Made by a program: the position numbers and the translations under genes
NCBI RefSeq assembly: GCF_021191635.1
Contig: NZ_JAIWPR010000027.1
Span: 17,019 to 81,018, forward strand
DNA from: Alterluteimonas quercicellularis
Lineage (GTDB): Bacteria; Pseudomonadota; Gammaproteobacteria; Xanthomonadales; Xanthomonadaceae
Reading direction: 5' to 3'
DNA: 64,000 nucleotides
Notes under the pieces: model-generated
Database searches by the model: none
What the model saw: the letters and a program-made list of their open reading frames with translations, nothing else
Told to the model about the DNA's origin: nothing
In this document: positions 1-8,979 of the stretch, in pieces
How positions within the stretch are numbered: the first letter of the stretch is position 1
How the letters are laid out: each line of letters starts with the position of its first letter

Positions 1-852
1 GCGACCTCCGAGCTCACCGCGCTGCGGGCGCTGGGCATCTCGCGGCGGCGCATCAGCCTGGCGGCGGCGGCGCCGCTGGTGGTGCTGACCGCGCTGATGA
101 TGGTCAACGGCGAGACCCTGGGCCCCTGGGCGCAGCGCGCCGGCGACTCCCTCAAGGCCGCGGCCCGCTCCAACGACATGGTGGTGGCGCGCTACTCGGG
201 CCTGTGGGCGCGCGAAGGCAACACCTTCCTCAACGCCCAGGTCGGCCAGCAGCGCAGCGAAGGCGACCGGCAGTGGCTGGAGCTGGGCGACGTGCGCCTG
301 TTCGAGTTCGACGGCGACGGCCGCCTGGTCTCGGTGGCGCGCGCCGAGGTGGCCGAGCACACCGGCTCGGGCTGGCTGCTGCGCGGCGTGCACCGCACCT
401 GGTTCGAGGAGCGCGCGGTGACCCGCACCGAGGCGATGGAGGAGACCTGGGCCTCGCAGCTCGACGCCGCCTCGCTGGCCACCGCCGGCAACCTGTGGCG
501 GCCGCGCTACCAGACCGCGGCCGACCTGCACCGCGGCATCGAGTACCGCGAGCGCAACGGCCTGGACGCCTCCGAGTACGAGGAGCACTACTGGGGCCGC
601 TGGTTCTACCCGTTCAACGTGCTGGCGCTGTGCCTGGCGGCGATCCCGTTCGCGTTCGGCAGCCTGCGCAGCGGCGGCCTCGGCCGGCGGCTGTTCATCG
701 GCGTGGTGTTCGCGCTCGGCTTCTGGCTGCTGCAGAGCCAGTTCGTGCGCCTGGCCGGCGTGTACCGCTTCGACTTCCGCATCGCCTACCTGATCCCGCC
801 GCTGCTGATGATGGCGATCTCGTTCATGCTGTTCCGCCGCCGCAGCGGGTAG
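1..852 (+). CDS. lptG: LPS export permease LptG (5' end outside the window)
   Basis: This is the C-terminal 283 residues of an inner-membrane permease of the LptBFGC complex, which extracts lipopolysaccharide and passes it to the periplasmic bridge. The reading frame is open from base 1, so the gene starts to the left of the window. The first residues (SELTALRALGISRRRI) match the conserved cytoplasmic loop of the LptF/LptG family. A periplasmic beta-rich domain follows. The last ~90 residues hold three hydrophobic segments, starting FYPFNVLALCLAAIPFAFG and then RSGGLGRR, the LptG rather than the LptF pattern. The TAG stop lies inside a REP element (GTAGGAGC). The LptG assignment over LptF is from motif memory. 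Confidence 0.9.
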   Translation, partial: ATSELTALRALGISRRRISLAAAAPLVVLTALMMVNGETLGPWAQRAGDSLKAAARSNDMVVARYSGLWAREGNTFLNAQVGQQRSEGDRQWLELGDVRLFEFDGDGRLVSVARAEVAEHTGSGWLLRGVHRTWFEERAVTRTEAMEETWASQLDAASLATAGNLWRPRYQTAADLHRGIEYRERNGLDASEYEEHYWGRWFYPFNVLALCLAAIPFAFGSLRSGGLGRRLFIGVVFALGFWLLQSQFVRLAGVYRFDFRIAYLIPPLLMMAISFMLFRRRSG

Positions 853-927
853 GAGCGCGCTCGCGCGCGATGCTCCTTGGCTCTTGGCGCTGGATGAGAA
901 GAGCCATCGCGCGCGCGCGCTCCTGCA
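849..927. repeat. REP-type palindrome pair
   Basis: Two inverted arms, GTAGGAGCGCGCTCGCGCGC at 849 onward and its diverged complement ending near 927 (GCGCGCGCTCCTG), lie between the convergent lptG and rimI genes. Related arms occur at 21825, 42292 and 63919 in this window. The GTAG head is typical of REP elements mobilised by RAYT transposases in gamma-proteobacteria. No RAYT gene is in the window. The lptG stop codon is within the element. Confidence 0.8.
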
Positions 928-938
928 GCCAGTGCCGG

Positions 939-1424
939 TCAGGACTCGTCCGGCAGCAGCTCGAGCGCCATCACGATCGCGTCCTCGCGGCCGTCGGCCG
1001 CAGGGTAGTAGCGCGGGCGCCGGCCGATCTCGTTGAAGCCTTCGTCGTGGTAGAGCGCGATCGCGCCGGGATTGGACGGGCGCACCTCGAGGAACACCCG
1101 CATCGCGCCGTGCCCGCGCGCGATGCCCAGCAGCGAGCGCAGCAGGCGGCGGCCGTGGCCGCGGCCCTGCGCCGCCGGCGCCACGCAGACGTTGAGGACG
1201 TGCGCCTCGTCCGCGGCGAGGCTGAGCACGCCGTAGCCGATCACCGCGTCGCCCTCCTGCAGCAGCCAGGCGGGGTAGCCGGCCCGCAGGCAGTCGCGGA
1301 AGATGCCGGGGGTCCACGGGAACGGATAGGCCTGGCGCTCCACCGCCATCACCGCGTCGAGGTCGTCCTCGCGCATCGGCCGCAGCCGCGGCGCGGTGCC
1401 GGCGTCCGCCGCCAGGGCGCTCAT
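939..1424 (-). CDS. rimI: Ribosomal protein S18-alanine N-acetyltransferase RimI
   Basis: RimI acetylates the N-terminal alanine of ribosomal protein S18. The 161-residue protein is a single GNAT domain. The acetyl-CoA loop is [15 protein letters not shown] (the Q/RxxGxG/A motif), preceded by LNVCVAP and followed by [20 protein letters not shown], which is the RimI signature including the E and the catalytic-region Y. I chose the ATG at 1424 because it overlaps the stop of the upstream gene as ATGA; a longer open frame to 1517 is only read-through. It is the last gene of the pssA-small gene-rimI operon. Confidence 0.9.
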   Translation of the reverse strand: MSALAADAGTAPRLRPMREDDLDAVMAVERQAYPFPWTPGIFRDCLRAGYPAWLLQEGDAVIGYGVLSLAADEAHVLNVCVAPAAQGRGHGRRLLRSLLGIARGHGAMRVFLEVRPSNPGAIALYHDEGFNEIGRRPRYYPAADGREDAIVMALELLPDES

Positions 1425-1678
1425 CCCCGCGCGGCCCTCAGCGCCCGCAGGCGCGGCCACAGCGCGCGCTTGGCGGCGGCGGCGCGCAGTTGCGCCGGGG
1501 TGGGCCATTCGCCGCACAGCCGCCCGGCCTCGGGATCGTCGAGGCTGCGCCCGGCCGCGCGCAGCAACGCCCGCGACAGCGGGTCGTCGGGCGGCGGCGG
1601 CGCTTCCTGCCCGGCACGGCGGTAGAGCCGGTAGCCGAGCGCCTCCAGCGCGCCGCGCTGGACGCCGTCCCAGCTCAT
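1421..1678 (-). CDS. Small protein between pssA and rimI, possibly DNA polymerase III psi subunit
   Basis: This 85-residue protein overlaps both neighbours by ATGA junctions (start 1678 with the pssA stop, stop 1421 with the rimI start), so it is a translated operon member. Its N terminus ([20 protein letters not shown]) resembles the short helical N terminus of HolD/psi, which binds the clamp-loader gamma/tau subunit. In many gamma-proteobacteria holD lies directly upstream of rimI. The rest is Ala/Arg-rich and helical with no motif I can name. The psi identity rests on position and a weak N-terminal resemblance and could be wrong; the coding call is firmer than the function. Confidence 0.6.
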   Translation of the reverse strand: MSWDGVQRGALEALGYRLYRRAGQEAPPPPDDPLSRALLRAAGRSLDDPEAGRLCGEWPTPAQLRAAAAKRALWPRLRALRAARG

Positions 1679-2496
1679 GCCGCCCCCGGCCGCGCGCGGC
1701 GGCGCCAGGCCCACTGCGCCGGGCCGGACAGCAGGTACAGCGTGGCCGCCGCCAGCAGCGTCCGCGGCGGGTCGATCCACAGCGCGATCATCACCGCCAC
1801 CGCGATCGGCAGCGCCACGAACGGCACCCGGTCCGAGCGCGGCCCGGTGCCGCTGCCCTTGAAGCTGGTGTAGCGGATCCGGCTGACCATCGCCAGGCCG
1901 GCGATCACCGTCACCGCCAGCGCGGCGTAGCGCAGGTCGGCGCCGCGCAGGCCGAGGTCGTGGCAGGTCCAGACGAAGCTCGCCATCAGCCCCGCCGCGG
2001 CGGGGCTGGCCAGGCCGATGAACCAGCGCTTGTCGACGGTGTCGACCTGGCTGTTGAAGCGCGCCAGCCGCAGCGCGGCGCAGGCCGCGTACAGGAACGC
2101 GGCCAGCCAGCCGATCTTGCCCAGCGTCGGCCCGTCCAGGCGCAGCGCCACCAGCGACCAGTGGTACATCACCAGCGCCGGCGCCATGCCGAAGCTGACG
2201 AGGTCGGCGAGCGAGTCGTACTGCACGCCGAACTCGCTCTGGGTGTTGGTGAGCCGGGCGACGCGGCCGTCCACGCCGTCCAGCACCGCGGCGATGAAGA
2301 TCGCCACGCAGGCCGCGCCGAAGCGCCCCTGCGAGGCGGCGATGATGGCGAAGAAGCCGGCGAACAGGCCGCCGGTGGTGAACAGGTTGGGCAGCAGGTA
2401 GATGCCGCGCCCGCGCAGCGGCGGCGCCGCGGACGGCGGTTCCCGCCCCGCCATGCCCTGCTCCGAACTGTCCCGATCCAGTGCGTCCCGATCCAT
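1675..2496 (-). CDS. pssA: CDP-diacylglycerol-serine O-phosphatidyltransferase
   Basis: PssA transfers phosphatidyl from CDP-diacylglycerol to serine, the first step toward phosphatidylethanolamine, in the inner membrane. The CDP-alcohol phosphotransferase motif DGxxAR-x8-GxxxD-xxxD is complete: D76 G77, A80 R81, G90, D94 and D98. The N terminus after about residue 30 ([18 protein letters not shown]) matches the PssA type II (Bacillus-like) family. Several hydrophobic segments follow. The 273-residue length fits the family, with a slightly extended N terminus; Met15 is an alternative start. It heads the operon with the small gene and rimI. Confidence 0.92.
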   Translation of the reverse strand: MDRDALDRDSSEQGMAGREPPSAAPPLRGRGIYLLPNLFTTGGLFAGFFAIIAASQGRFGAACVAIFIAAVLDGVDGRVARLTNTQSEFGVQYDSLADLVSFGMAPALVMYHWSLVALRLDGPTLGKIGWLAAFLYAACAALRLARFNSQVDTVDKRWFIGLASPAAAGLMASFVWTCHDLGLRGADLRYAALAVTVIAGLAMVSRIRYTSFKGSGTGPRSDRVPFVALPIAVAVMIALWIDPPRTLLAAATLYLLSGPAQWAWRRRARPGAA

Positions 2497-2629
2497 CGCG
2501 CGAGTCTATCAGGCCGCCGCACGCCGGCCGTCAGGCCGCCGCACGCCGGCCGTGCTGCGGTGGCGACTTGCACCGCCGCCGGCGCGGTGCTGCAATCGAT
2601 CCACGCCACGGTCCGCCAGGAGCTTCGCC

Positions 2630-3040
2630 ATGCGCCACCCGGTCACAGGTCTCGCCCTCGGGCTCGCGGTCGCACTGCTGGCCGGCGCCGCCGCCGCGCA
2701 GGAGATCTACCAGTGGAAGGACGCCAACGGCGTCACCCACTACTCCGAGAGCCCGCCCGATCGCGGCGCCTACACCCAGCGCCGGATCGCACAGCCCGCG
2801 CCGAGCCAGCCCGCAGCCGCAGCGGCCGCGGTGCCCGCCCAGGCCGGCGCCACCGCCGCCGCGCCCGCCGACCCGCGCGCGGCGCAGTGCAAGACCGCCC
2901 GCGACAACATCGAGATCCTGGGCAGCGACGCCCCCGTGCAGCAGGACGACGGCAGCGGCACGCCGCGCACGTTGACCGATGCCGAGCGCGCCGCGCAGCT
3001 GGAATTCGCGCAGGCCGCCGCGCGCGCCTACTGCGACTGA
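2630..3040 (+). CDS. DUF4124-domain secreted protein
   Basis: The 136-residue protein has a signal peptide (hydrophobic to AAAAQ, about residue 21) and then a DUF4124 module ([19 protein letters not shown]), the W-x-D-xxG-x-x-Y/HYSD pattern common in small periplasmic proteins of Xanthomonadaceae. A Pro/Ala-rich linker leads to a C-terminal helix with two cysteines. I chose the ATG at 2630 because an AGGAG sits seven bases upstream and the signal peptide starts there; the frame is open further left. No enzymatic function is known for this domain. It lies 152 bases upstream of proS with no obvious link. Confidence 0.82.
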   Translation: MRHPVTGLALGLAVALLAGAAAAQEIYQWKDANGVTHYSESPPDRGAYTQRRIAQPAPSQPAAAAAAVPAQAGATAAAPADPRAAQCKTARDNIEILGSDAPVQQDDGSGTPRTLTDAERAAQLEFAQAAARAYCD

Positions 3041-3192
3041 AGGCCGGCGGCACCGGCCGACCCGGCGGATCGTTTTCGGCGCAGAAACTCTCCGGGCGCC
3101 GCCGCGCGCGAAACCCGGCCGCCGCCCGCCGCCGGGATTCGCTCCCGATCCGGTGGCACAATGCCCGGCTCCGCCGCCATCCGACCGCCACG

Positions 3193-4899
3193 ATGCGCCT
3201 GTCGCAGTTCCACCTCCATACCAGCAAGGAAACCCCGGCCGACGCCGAGATCGTCAGCCACCAGCTGATGCTCAAGGCCGGCATGATCCGCCGGCTCGGC
3301 GCGGGCCTGTACACCTGGTCGCCGCTGGGCCTGCGCGTGCTGCGCCGGGTCGAGGCGGTGGTGCGCGAGGAAATGAACCGCGCCGGCGCGATCGAGCTGC
3401 TGATGCCGGCGGTGCAGCCGCGCGAGCTGTGGGAGGAGAGCGGGCGCTGGACCAAGTTCGGCGACCAGCTGCTGACCTTCCAGGACCGCAAGGACGCCTG
3501 GTACTGCTACGGCCCGACCCACGAGGAAGTGGTCACCGACTTCGCCCGCGGCGAGCTGTCGAGCTACCGCCAGCTGCCGGTCACCTTCTTCCAGATCCAG
3601 ACCAAGTTCCGCGACGAGATCCGGCCGCGCTTCGGGGTGATGCGCGCGCGCGAGTTCCTGATGAAGGACGCCTACTCGTTCGATCTCGACGACGCCGGCA
3701 TGGCGCGCCAGTACCAGGCGATGTACGACGCCTACGCGCGCATCTTCGCTCGCCTGGGACTGCGCTTCCGCGCGGTGGAGGCCGACACCGGCGCGATCGG
3801 CGGCAGCGCGTCGCACGAGTTCCACGTGCTGGCCGATTCCGGCGAGGATTCGATCGCGTTCTCCACCGGCTCCGACTACGCGGCCAACGTGGAGCTCGCG
3901 CAGGCGGCCGAGCCGGGCCCGCGCCCGGCGCCCGCCGAGGCGATGCGCCGGGTCGACACGCCGACGCAGCGGACCTGCGAGGACGTCGCCGCGCTGCTGG
4001 GCATCCCGCTGGCGCGCACGGTGCGCACGCTGGCGGTGGTGGGCGAGGACGATCGCTTCGCGGTGGTGCTGCTGCGCGGCGACCATGCCGCCAACCCGGT
4101 CAAGCTGGCCAAGCAGCCGGGGCTGGCCGGCTACCGGCTCGCCACCGAGGCCGAGATCGCCGAGCACCTGGGCAGCGAACCCGGCTTCCTCGGCCCGGTC
4201 GCGCCGAAGACGGCGGTGCGCGTGATCGCCGACCGCGAGGTCGCGGCGATGGCGGACTTCGTGGTCGGCGCCAACGCGCCGGGCTTCCACCTGGCCGGCG
4301 TCAACTGGGGCCGCGACCTGCCGGAGCCGGAGTCGGTCGCCGACCTGCGCGACGTGGTCGAGGGCGACCGCGCGGCCGACGGCGGCGAGATCCGCCTCGC
4401 CCGCGGCATCGAGGTCGGGCACGTGTTCCAGCTCGGGCGCCGCTACGCCGAGGCGATGGGCTTCAGCGTGCTCGACGAACAGGGCAAGGCGGTGGTGCCG
4501 GCAATGGGCTGCTACGGCATCGGCGTGTCGCGCATCGTGGCCGCGGCGATCGAGCAGAACCACGACCCGGCCGGCATCGTCTGGCCGGAGCCGATGGCGC
4601 CGTGGCGGGTCGCGGTGTGCGTGATCAACCCCAAGCAGAATCCGGACGTGATCGAGGCGGCCGAAGCGCTGTACCGCGAACTGGGCGAGGCCGGCGTGGA
4701 CGCGCTGCTGGACGACCGCGGCCTGCGGCCGGGGCCGATGTTCGCCGACATGGAGCTGATCGGGATCCCGCACCGCGTGGTGGTGTCCGAGCGCGGCCTG
4801 GCTGCGGGCACCTTCGAATACCGCGCGCGCGCCGGCGGCGAGGCCGAGAATCTGGACCGCGGCAGCCTGCGCGCCCGCCTGGGCCTGGACGCCGGCTGA
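3193..4899 (+). CDS. proS: Prolyl-tRNA synthetase
   Basis: ProS charges tRNA-Pro with proline in the cytoplasm. The 568-residue length matches the bacterial type that carries an editing insertion. Class II motif 2 is seen as [19 protein letters not shown] from about residue 137. A YbaK-like editing domain occupies roughly residues 230-390 and hydrolyses mischarged Ala-tRNA-Pro. Motif 3 is GCYGIGVSR at residues 439-447. A C-terminal anticodon-binding domain follows. The start at 3193 ([15 protein letters not shown]) is the conserved N terminus of the family. A perfect 7-bp hairpin lies just after the stop. Confidence 0.97.
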   Translation: MRLSQFHLHTSKETPADAEIVSHQLMLKAGMIRRLGAGLYTWSPLGLRVLRRVEAVVREEMNRAGAIELLMPAVQPRELWEESGRWTKFGDQLLTFQDRKDAWYCYGPTHEEVVTDFARGELSSYRQLPVTFFQIQTKFRDEIRPRFGVMRAREFLMKDAYSFDLDDAGMARQYQAMYDAYARIFARLGLRFRAVEADTGAIGGSASHEFHVLADSGEDSIAFSTGSDYAANVELAQAAEPGPRPAPAEAMRRVDTPTQRTCEDVAALLGIPLARTVRTLAVVGEDDRFAVVLLRGDHAANPVKLAKQPGLAGYRLATEAEIAEHLGSEPGFLGPVAPKTAVRVIADREVAAMADFVVGANAPGFHLAGVNWGRDLPEPESVADLRDVVEGDRAADGGEIRLARGIEVGHVFQLGRRYAEAMGFSVLDEQGKAVVPAMGCYGIGVSRIVAAAIEQNHDPAGIVWPEPMAPWRVAVCVINPKQNPDVIEAAEALYRELGEAGVDALLDDRGLRPGPMFADMELIGIPHRVVVSERGLAAGTFEYRARAGGEAENLDRGSLRARLGLDAG

Positions 4900-5202
4900 T
4901 TCGGCGCCGTCCCGGCCATTCGGCCGGGAAAGGTGAAACCGATCCCGTATTCCCGCGCGGGCGCGGGCGGATTTTCCCTGCCGCGCCCAGCGCGCCGCGC
5001 CGCCGGGGCGCCCGCAGCCGGCGCCGAATCCCCGCTTAATCGGGCTCGAAAACGGGATTCGCGCGAACCGGCCCGGATTCCCGCGAATGCCGCGATTCAG
5101 CGGAATAACCGGTTTCGGTATATCCCTGCGCGATGCGATCCATTATGATCCGCGGCACTGCCCGGGACGGCGCCTTTCATTCATTCCATTTCTGGAGCAC
5201 GC
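4900..5202. other. Intergenic stretch between proS and the H-NS-like gene
   Basis: No gene is supported here. A perfect hairpin CCCGGCC-ATTC-GGCCGGG at 4911-4928 follows proS but has no T-run, so it is only a weak terminator candidate. The last ~100 bases are less GC-rich than their surroundings and probably hold the promoter of the H-NS-like gene. I could not fix -35 and -10 boxes with confidence. Confidence 0.5.
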
Positions 5203-5574
5203 ATGGCCATCGACCTGAACACCCTGTCCCCGCGCGAACTCGACTCGCTGATCACCCAGGCGAAGAAGCGCAAGACCACGCTGAAGAAGCGCAAGTCCGC
5301 GGCGGTGGTCCGGCGCAAGATCGAAACCCTGGCCCGCACCGAGGGCTATACCGTCGCCGAGCTGTTCGGCGGGTCGGCCGGCGCGGGCGCCGGGCGCGTG
5401 CGCAAGGTGGCGGCACCGGCCAAGGCCCCGCGCAAGCTGGGCAAGGTCGCCCCGAAGTACCGCAACCCGGCCAACAAGGCCGAGACCTGGACCGGCCGCG
5501 GCAAGCACCCGCGCTGGCTGGCCGCGGAAGTCGCCAAGGGCAAGAAGGTCGAGGACTTCCTCATCAAGGCCTGA
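5203..5574 (+). CDS. H-NS histone-family nucleoid protein
   Basis: This 123-residue protein has a helical, coiled-coil-prone N terminus rich in K and R (residues 1-50), a Lys/Ala/Pro linker, and a C-terminal DNA-binding module YRNPANKAETWTGRGKHPRW. The last is the core YxxP-x4-5-TWxGRGxxPxWL pattern of the H-NS/BpH3-type family in beta- and gamma-proteobacteria. It should bind AT-rich DNA and silence transcription. The ATG at 5203 is preceded by CTGGAG about eight bases upstream. A rho-independent terminator follows. The Lys-rich linker, unlike enterobacterial H-NS, is characteristic of xanthomonad homologues. Confidence 0.9.
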   Translation: MAIDLNTLSPRELDSLITQAKKRKTTLKKRKSAAVVRRKIETLARTEGYTVAELFGGSAGAGAGRVRKVAAPAKAPRKLGKVAPKYRNPANKAETWTGRGKHPRWLAAEVAKGKKVEDFLIKA

Positions 5575-5601
5575 TCCGCCACGCGGCGGAATCGACGAGA
5601 A

Positions 5602-5627
5602 CGCCGGCCGCTGGCCGGCGTTTTCCG
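5602..5627 (+). terminator. Rho-independent terminator of the H-NS-like gene
   Basis: CGCCGGCC-GCT-GGCCGGCG is a perfect 8-bp stem followed by TTTTCC, 27 bases after the stop codon. Confidence 0.85.
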
Positions 5628-5656
5628 TTCGCGGGCCGGACATCCTTTTCCGCCGG

Positions 5657-6937
5657 TCAGAGGCTCTTGCGCGCCGGCAGCAGCAGGCTTCCGAACATCA
5701 GCCCGGCCACCACCGCCAGCACGATGTTGAGCACGCCCAGCATCGCCTGCTGGCCCACCGCCATGTCCTGCTGCTGGAACAGCGTCATCAGCCCGCGCAG
5801 GCTGGCGCTGCCGGGCACCAGCATGATGATGCCGGGCACGCGGATGATCGCGCCCGGGCGGTTGGCGAAGCGCGCGTAGCCGTTGCCCGCCGCGGTGACC
5901 AGCAGCGCCGAGGCGAACAGGCCGATCGAGGCGCCCAGGGCCAGCCCGACATAGCGCGAGACCAGGTAGCCCGAGACCGCGGCCAGCATCACCAGCGGGT
6001 AGTCGCGGCGGCCCGCGCGGAACAGCACCGCGAACGACAGCGCCGTCAGCAGCAGCGCCCCCCATTCCACCCAGTCCGGCTGCGGGCGCAGCGCGCGTAC
6101 CTGCGGCTCCACGCCGGCCAGGCGGGCCACGGTGAGCGCGATGATCGTGCCCACGGTGAGCTTCATGACGGTGGTCAGCGCGCCCGACAGCCGCGCCGTG
6201 CCCGAGACCAGGTGCTGGCTGGTCAGCTCGTTGATCGCATTGGTCAGCGCCATGCCCGGCAGCATCACGATCAGCGAGGCGATGATGACGGTATTGAGGT
6301 TGAGCGGCGCCACGTAGCCGGCCACGCCGATGGCCACCAGTCCGGCGATCATGCCCGCCAGCGCGTCGGAGGATTCGCGCATCCGCGCGCTGCGGCGGGT
6401 GACCAGGTCGAGCTGGCCGATCAGCAGGCCGATCGCCGCGGCGGTGCCGATGTCCAGCCAGGGCAGCCGCCACAGCCCGGCCATGCCGGCCGCGACCATG
6501 CCGTAGGCCAGCACGTGGACGGTCTTGGCCCGCCAGCCGGGCTTGAAGGCGTCCAGCGCGCGCAGCGCGGCGTGCCCTTCGGCCAGGTCGATGCGGCCGG
6601 CCACCACCTCCTCGGTGATGCGGTCGACCTCGCACAGCTTGTAGAGGTGGGTGTCGCCCGGCGCCATGCGGATCACGCGGGTGGTGTCGCTCTCGCCCGG
6701 CGGCCGGTGCGGGTCGCTGAAGGACAGGATCATGCCGGTCGGGTTGACCCAGGGCTCGCACTCCAGCTCCAGCTGCTCGGAGACCTCCATGACCGCCGCC
6801 TCCAGGCGCTGGGCGGTGGTGCCGTAGGCGTGCAGGTGCTCGGCCAGCTCGACCACGAAGGCGATCCGGGCGGCATAGCCGTAGGTGCGCGGCGACGGGC
6901 GGTCCATCCGCACAGGATCGCATGGCGCCCCCGCCAT
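5657..6937 (-). CDS. Threonine/serine exporter (ThrE family)
   Basis: The 426-residue inner-membrane protein has the ThrE two-part architecture. The N-terminal ~130 residues are soluble (HAYGTTAQRLEAAV, WVNPTGMILSFSD), matching the DUF1212 half. A long series of about ten hydrophobic segments follows, with the DUF3815-like half near the end. Family members export threonine and serine by proton-motive force. The motif NAINELTSQHLVSGTARL between helices is conserved in the family. Met11 at 6907 is an alternative start; neither start has a clear ribosome-binding site. The gene diverges from the MCE transport operon, with 85 bases between them. Confidence 0.85.
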   Translation of the reverse strand: MAGAPCDPVRMDRPSPRTYGYAARIAFVVELAEHLHAYGTTAQRLEAAVMEVSEQLELECEPWVNPTGMILSFSDPHRPPGESDTTRVIRMAPGDTHLYKLCEVDRITEEVVAGRIDLAEGHAALRALDAFKPGWRAKTVHVLAYGMVAAGMAGLWRLPWLDIGTAAAIGLLIGQLDLVTRRSARMRESSDALAGMIAGLVAIGVAGYVAPLNLNTVIIASLIVMLPGMALTNAINELTSQHLVSGTARLSGALTTVMKLTVGTIIALTVARLAGVEPQVRALRPQPDWVEWGALLLTALSFAVLFRAGRRDYPLVMLAAVSGYLVSRYVGLALGASIGLFASALLVTAAGNGYARFANRPGAIIRVPGIIMLVPGSASLRGLMTLFQQQDMAVGQQAMLGVLNIVLAVVAGLMFGSLLLPARKSL

Positions 6938-7022
6938 CGCACCCGCCGCGTATGCACAGCGCGCTCACGGGATTGCGTACTCTATGCGCCGACGCGCCCG
7001 CACCCAGGAACCGCTCCGCCGC

Positions 7023-8129
7023 ATGACCGCTTCCGCGCCCAGCCTCGACGCCGACCCGCAGACCGGCCGGGTCAGCCTGCGCGGCCGCTGGACGCTCAGC
7101 CATGCCGGGGCGATCGGCGACTGCCTGCGCGAGGCGCCGGAGGACACGCGCGAGATCGACGCCACCGGCGTCGAGCGGCTGGACTCGGTCGGCGTGCTGC
7201 AGCTGCTGCGCTTCGCGCACAAGCGCCAGCTCGATTTCGACGGCTTCCGCTTCCGCGACGACCACCGCGCGCTGGTGGCCGCGATCGAGGACGTGCACGA
7301 CGACCGCCCGGGCCGCAAGCGCGAGTACGGCTTCGCCGCGGCCCTGGCCCGCCTCGGCTACGCGGTGGTCGACAACGGCCGCGAGATCATGGCGCTAATC
7401 AGCTTCCTGGGCGAGAACCTGCTCAAGCTGGTGCGCCTGGTCAAGGAACCCTCGCGCTTCCGCCTGACCCCCACCGTCAGCCACATGGAGCAGGTCGGCC
7501 TGGATGCGGTGCCGCTGGTCGCGCTGCTGTCGTTCCTGGTCGGCGCGGTGATCGCCTTCCTCGGCTCGACGATCCTGGCCGAGTTCGGCGCGCAGATCTT
7601 CGTGGTGGAACTGGTCAGCATCGCCTTCCTGCGCGAGTTCGGCGTGCTGCTGACGGCGATCATCCTCGCCGGCCGCACCGCCAGCGCCTTCACCGCCCAG
7701 ATCGGCGCGATGGTCAGCCGCGAGGAGGTGGACGCGATCCGCACCCTCGGCCTCGACCCGGTCGACCTGCTGGTGCTGCCGCGGGTGATCGCGCTGATGA
7801 TCATGCTGCCGCTGCTGACCTTCCTGGCGATGATGGCCGGCCTGGCCGGCGGCCTGACCGTGGGCGCCTTCAGCCTGGAGATCCCGCCGCAGGCCTACCT
7901 GGCGCGGTTCCAGGACACCTTCGAGCTGCGGCACATGCTGGTGGGCCTGTCGAAGGCGCCGGTGTTCGCGATGCTGATCGCGCTGATCGGCTGCCTGGAG
8001 GGCCTGCAGGTGGAAGGCACCGCGCAATCGGTCGGCGAGCGCACCACCTCGAGCGTGGTGCAGGCGATCTCGCTGGTCATCGTGCTCGACGCGATGGCCG
8101 CGATCTGGTTCATGGAGATGGGCTGGTGA
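7023..8129 (+). CDS. mlaE: STAS-MlaE fused lipid ABC transporter permease
   Basis: The 368-residue protein joins an N-terminal STAS domain (about residues 1-115) to an MlaE permease (about 125-368) in the inner membrane. STAS features include DATGVERLDSVGVLQLLRFA. The permease carries the conserved EFGVLLTAIILAGRTASAF loop and the downstream GAMVSREEVDAIRTLG coupling helix. In E. coli the STAS protein MlaB and MlaE are separate; here they are one chain. The ATG at 7023 was chosen because the STAS fold begins right after it; the frame is open further upstream. Its stop overlaps the next start as GTGA. The operon moves phospholipid or a related lipid between membranes. Confidence 0.9.
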   Translation: MTASAPSLDADPQTGRVSLRGRWTLSHAGAIGDCLREAPEDTREIDATGVERLDSVGVLQLLRFAHKRQLDFDGFRFRDDHRALVAAIEDVHDDRPGRKREYGFAAALARLGYAVVDNGREIMALISFLGENLLKLVRLVKEPSRFRLTPTVSHMEQVGLDAVPLVALLSFLVGAVIAFLGSTILAEFGAQIFVVELVSIAFLREFGVLLTAIILAGRTASAFTAQIGAMVSREEVDAIRTLGLDPVDLLVLPRVIALMIMLPLLTFLAMMAGLAGGLTVGAFSLEIPPQAYLARFQDTFELRHMLVGLSKAPVFAMLIALIGCLEGLQVEGTAQSVGERTTSSVVQAISLVIVLDAMAAIWFMEMGW

Positions 8130-8977
8130 GCGCGCCCGGCACCGAGACCCGCGACGACGACGACCGCGCCGACGGCGGCGGCGAGGACATCGTCGTGCGC
8201 GTGCGCGGCCTGGAGAACCGCTTCGGCCGCCAGGTGGTGCACGAGGGGCTGGACCTGGACGTGCGGCGCGGCGAGATCCTGGGCGTGGTCGGCGGCTCGG
8301 GCACCGGCAAGTCGGTGCTGATGCGCTCCGTGCTCGGCCTGCGCCGGCCCGACGCCGGGCGCATCGAGGTGTTCGGGATCGACACCGCGGACGCCGACGA
8401 CGAGCAGCGCGCCTACATCGACCGCCACACCGGCGTGCTGTTCCAGGACGGCGCGCTGTTCTCCTCGCTGACGGTGGGGGAGAACGTCGAGGTCCCGCTG
8501 AAGGAGCACTACCCCGGCATCGACACCAGGCTGCGCTACGAGCTGGCGCTGCTGAAGGTGAAGCTGGCCGGGCTGCCCGCGGACGCGATCGACAAGCTGC
8601 CGGCGCAGCTGTCGGGCGGCATGCGCAAGCGCGCCGGCATCGCCCGCGCCCTGGCGCTCGACCCGCCGCTGCTGTTCCTGGACGAGCCCACCGCCGGCCT
8701 CGACCCGATCGGCGCCGCCGCGTTCGACGAGCTCGTCCGCACCCTGCAGGAAGCGCTGGGCCTGACCGTGTTCCTGATCACCCACGACCTCGACACGCTG
8801 TACGCCATCTGCGACCGGGTCGCGGTGCTGGCCGACCGCCGGGTGCTGGCGGTGGGCCCGCTGGCCGAGATCGAGCGGGTCGACCATCCCTGGGTGCAGT
8901 CGTACTTCCACGGCCCCCGCGCGCGCGCCGCGCGCGACGGCGCCGCCCCCACGAACGCACGCGCGCTGGAAGCCTGA
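8126..8977 (+). CDS. mlaF: Lipid-transport ABC ATPase MlaF
   Basis: This 283-residue ATPase powers the MCE transporter. Walker A is GGSGTGKS (residues 56-63, K62), the signature is LSGGMRKR (from residue 162) and Walker B ends in D186-E187 (LLFLDEPTAGLDP). The GMRKRAGIARAL form is typical of MlaF/Mkl. An H-loop is seen in FLITHDLDTL. The start is a GTG at 8126 overlapping the permease stop. The first ~25 residues are acidic and not part of the fold. The next gene begins two bases after the stop. Confidence 0.93.
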   Translation: MSAPGTETRDDDDRADGGGEDIVVRVRGLENRFGRQVVHEGLDLDVRRGEILGVVGGSGTGKSVLMRSVLGLRRPDAGRIEVFGIDTADADDEQRAYIDRHTGVLFQDGALFSSLTVGENVEVPLKEHYPGIDTRLRYELALLKVKLAGLPADAIDKLPAQLSGGMRKRAGIARALALDPPLLFLDEPTAGLDPIGAAAFDELVRTLQEALGLTVFLITHDLDTLYAICDRVAVLADRRVLAVGPLAEIERVDHPWVQSYFHGPRARAARDGAAPTNARALEA

Positions 8978-8979
8978 CG

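Noticed and set aside
1396..3192. Long open frame running into proS from the left
   Set aside because: The residues before 3193 are Arg/Ala/Pro-rich shadow text over genes on the other strand; the conserved ProS N terminus starts at 3193.
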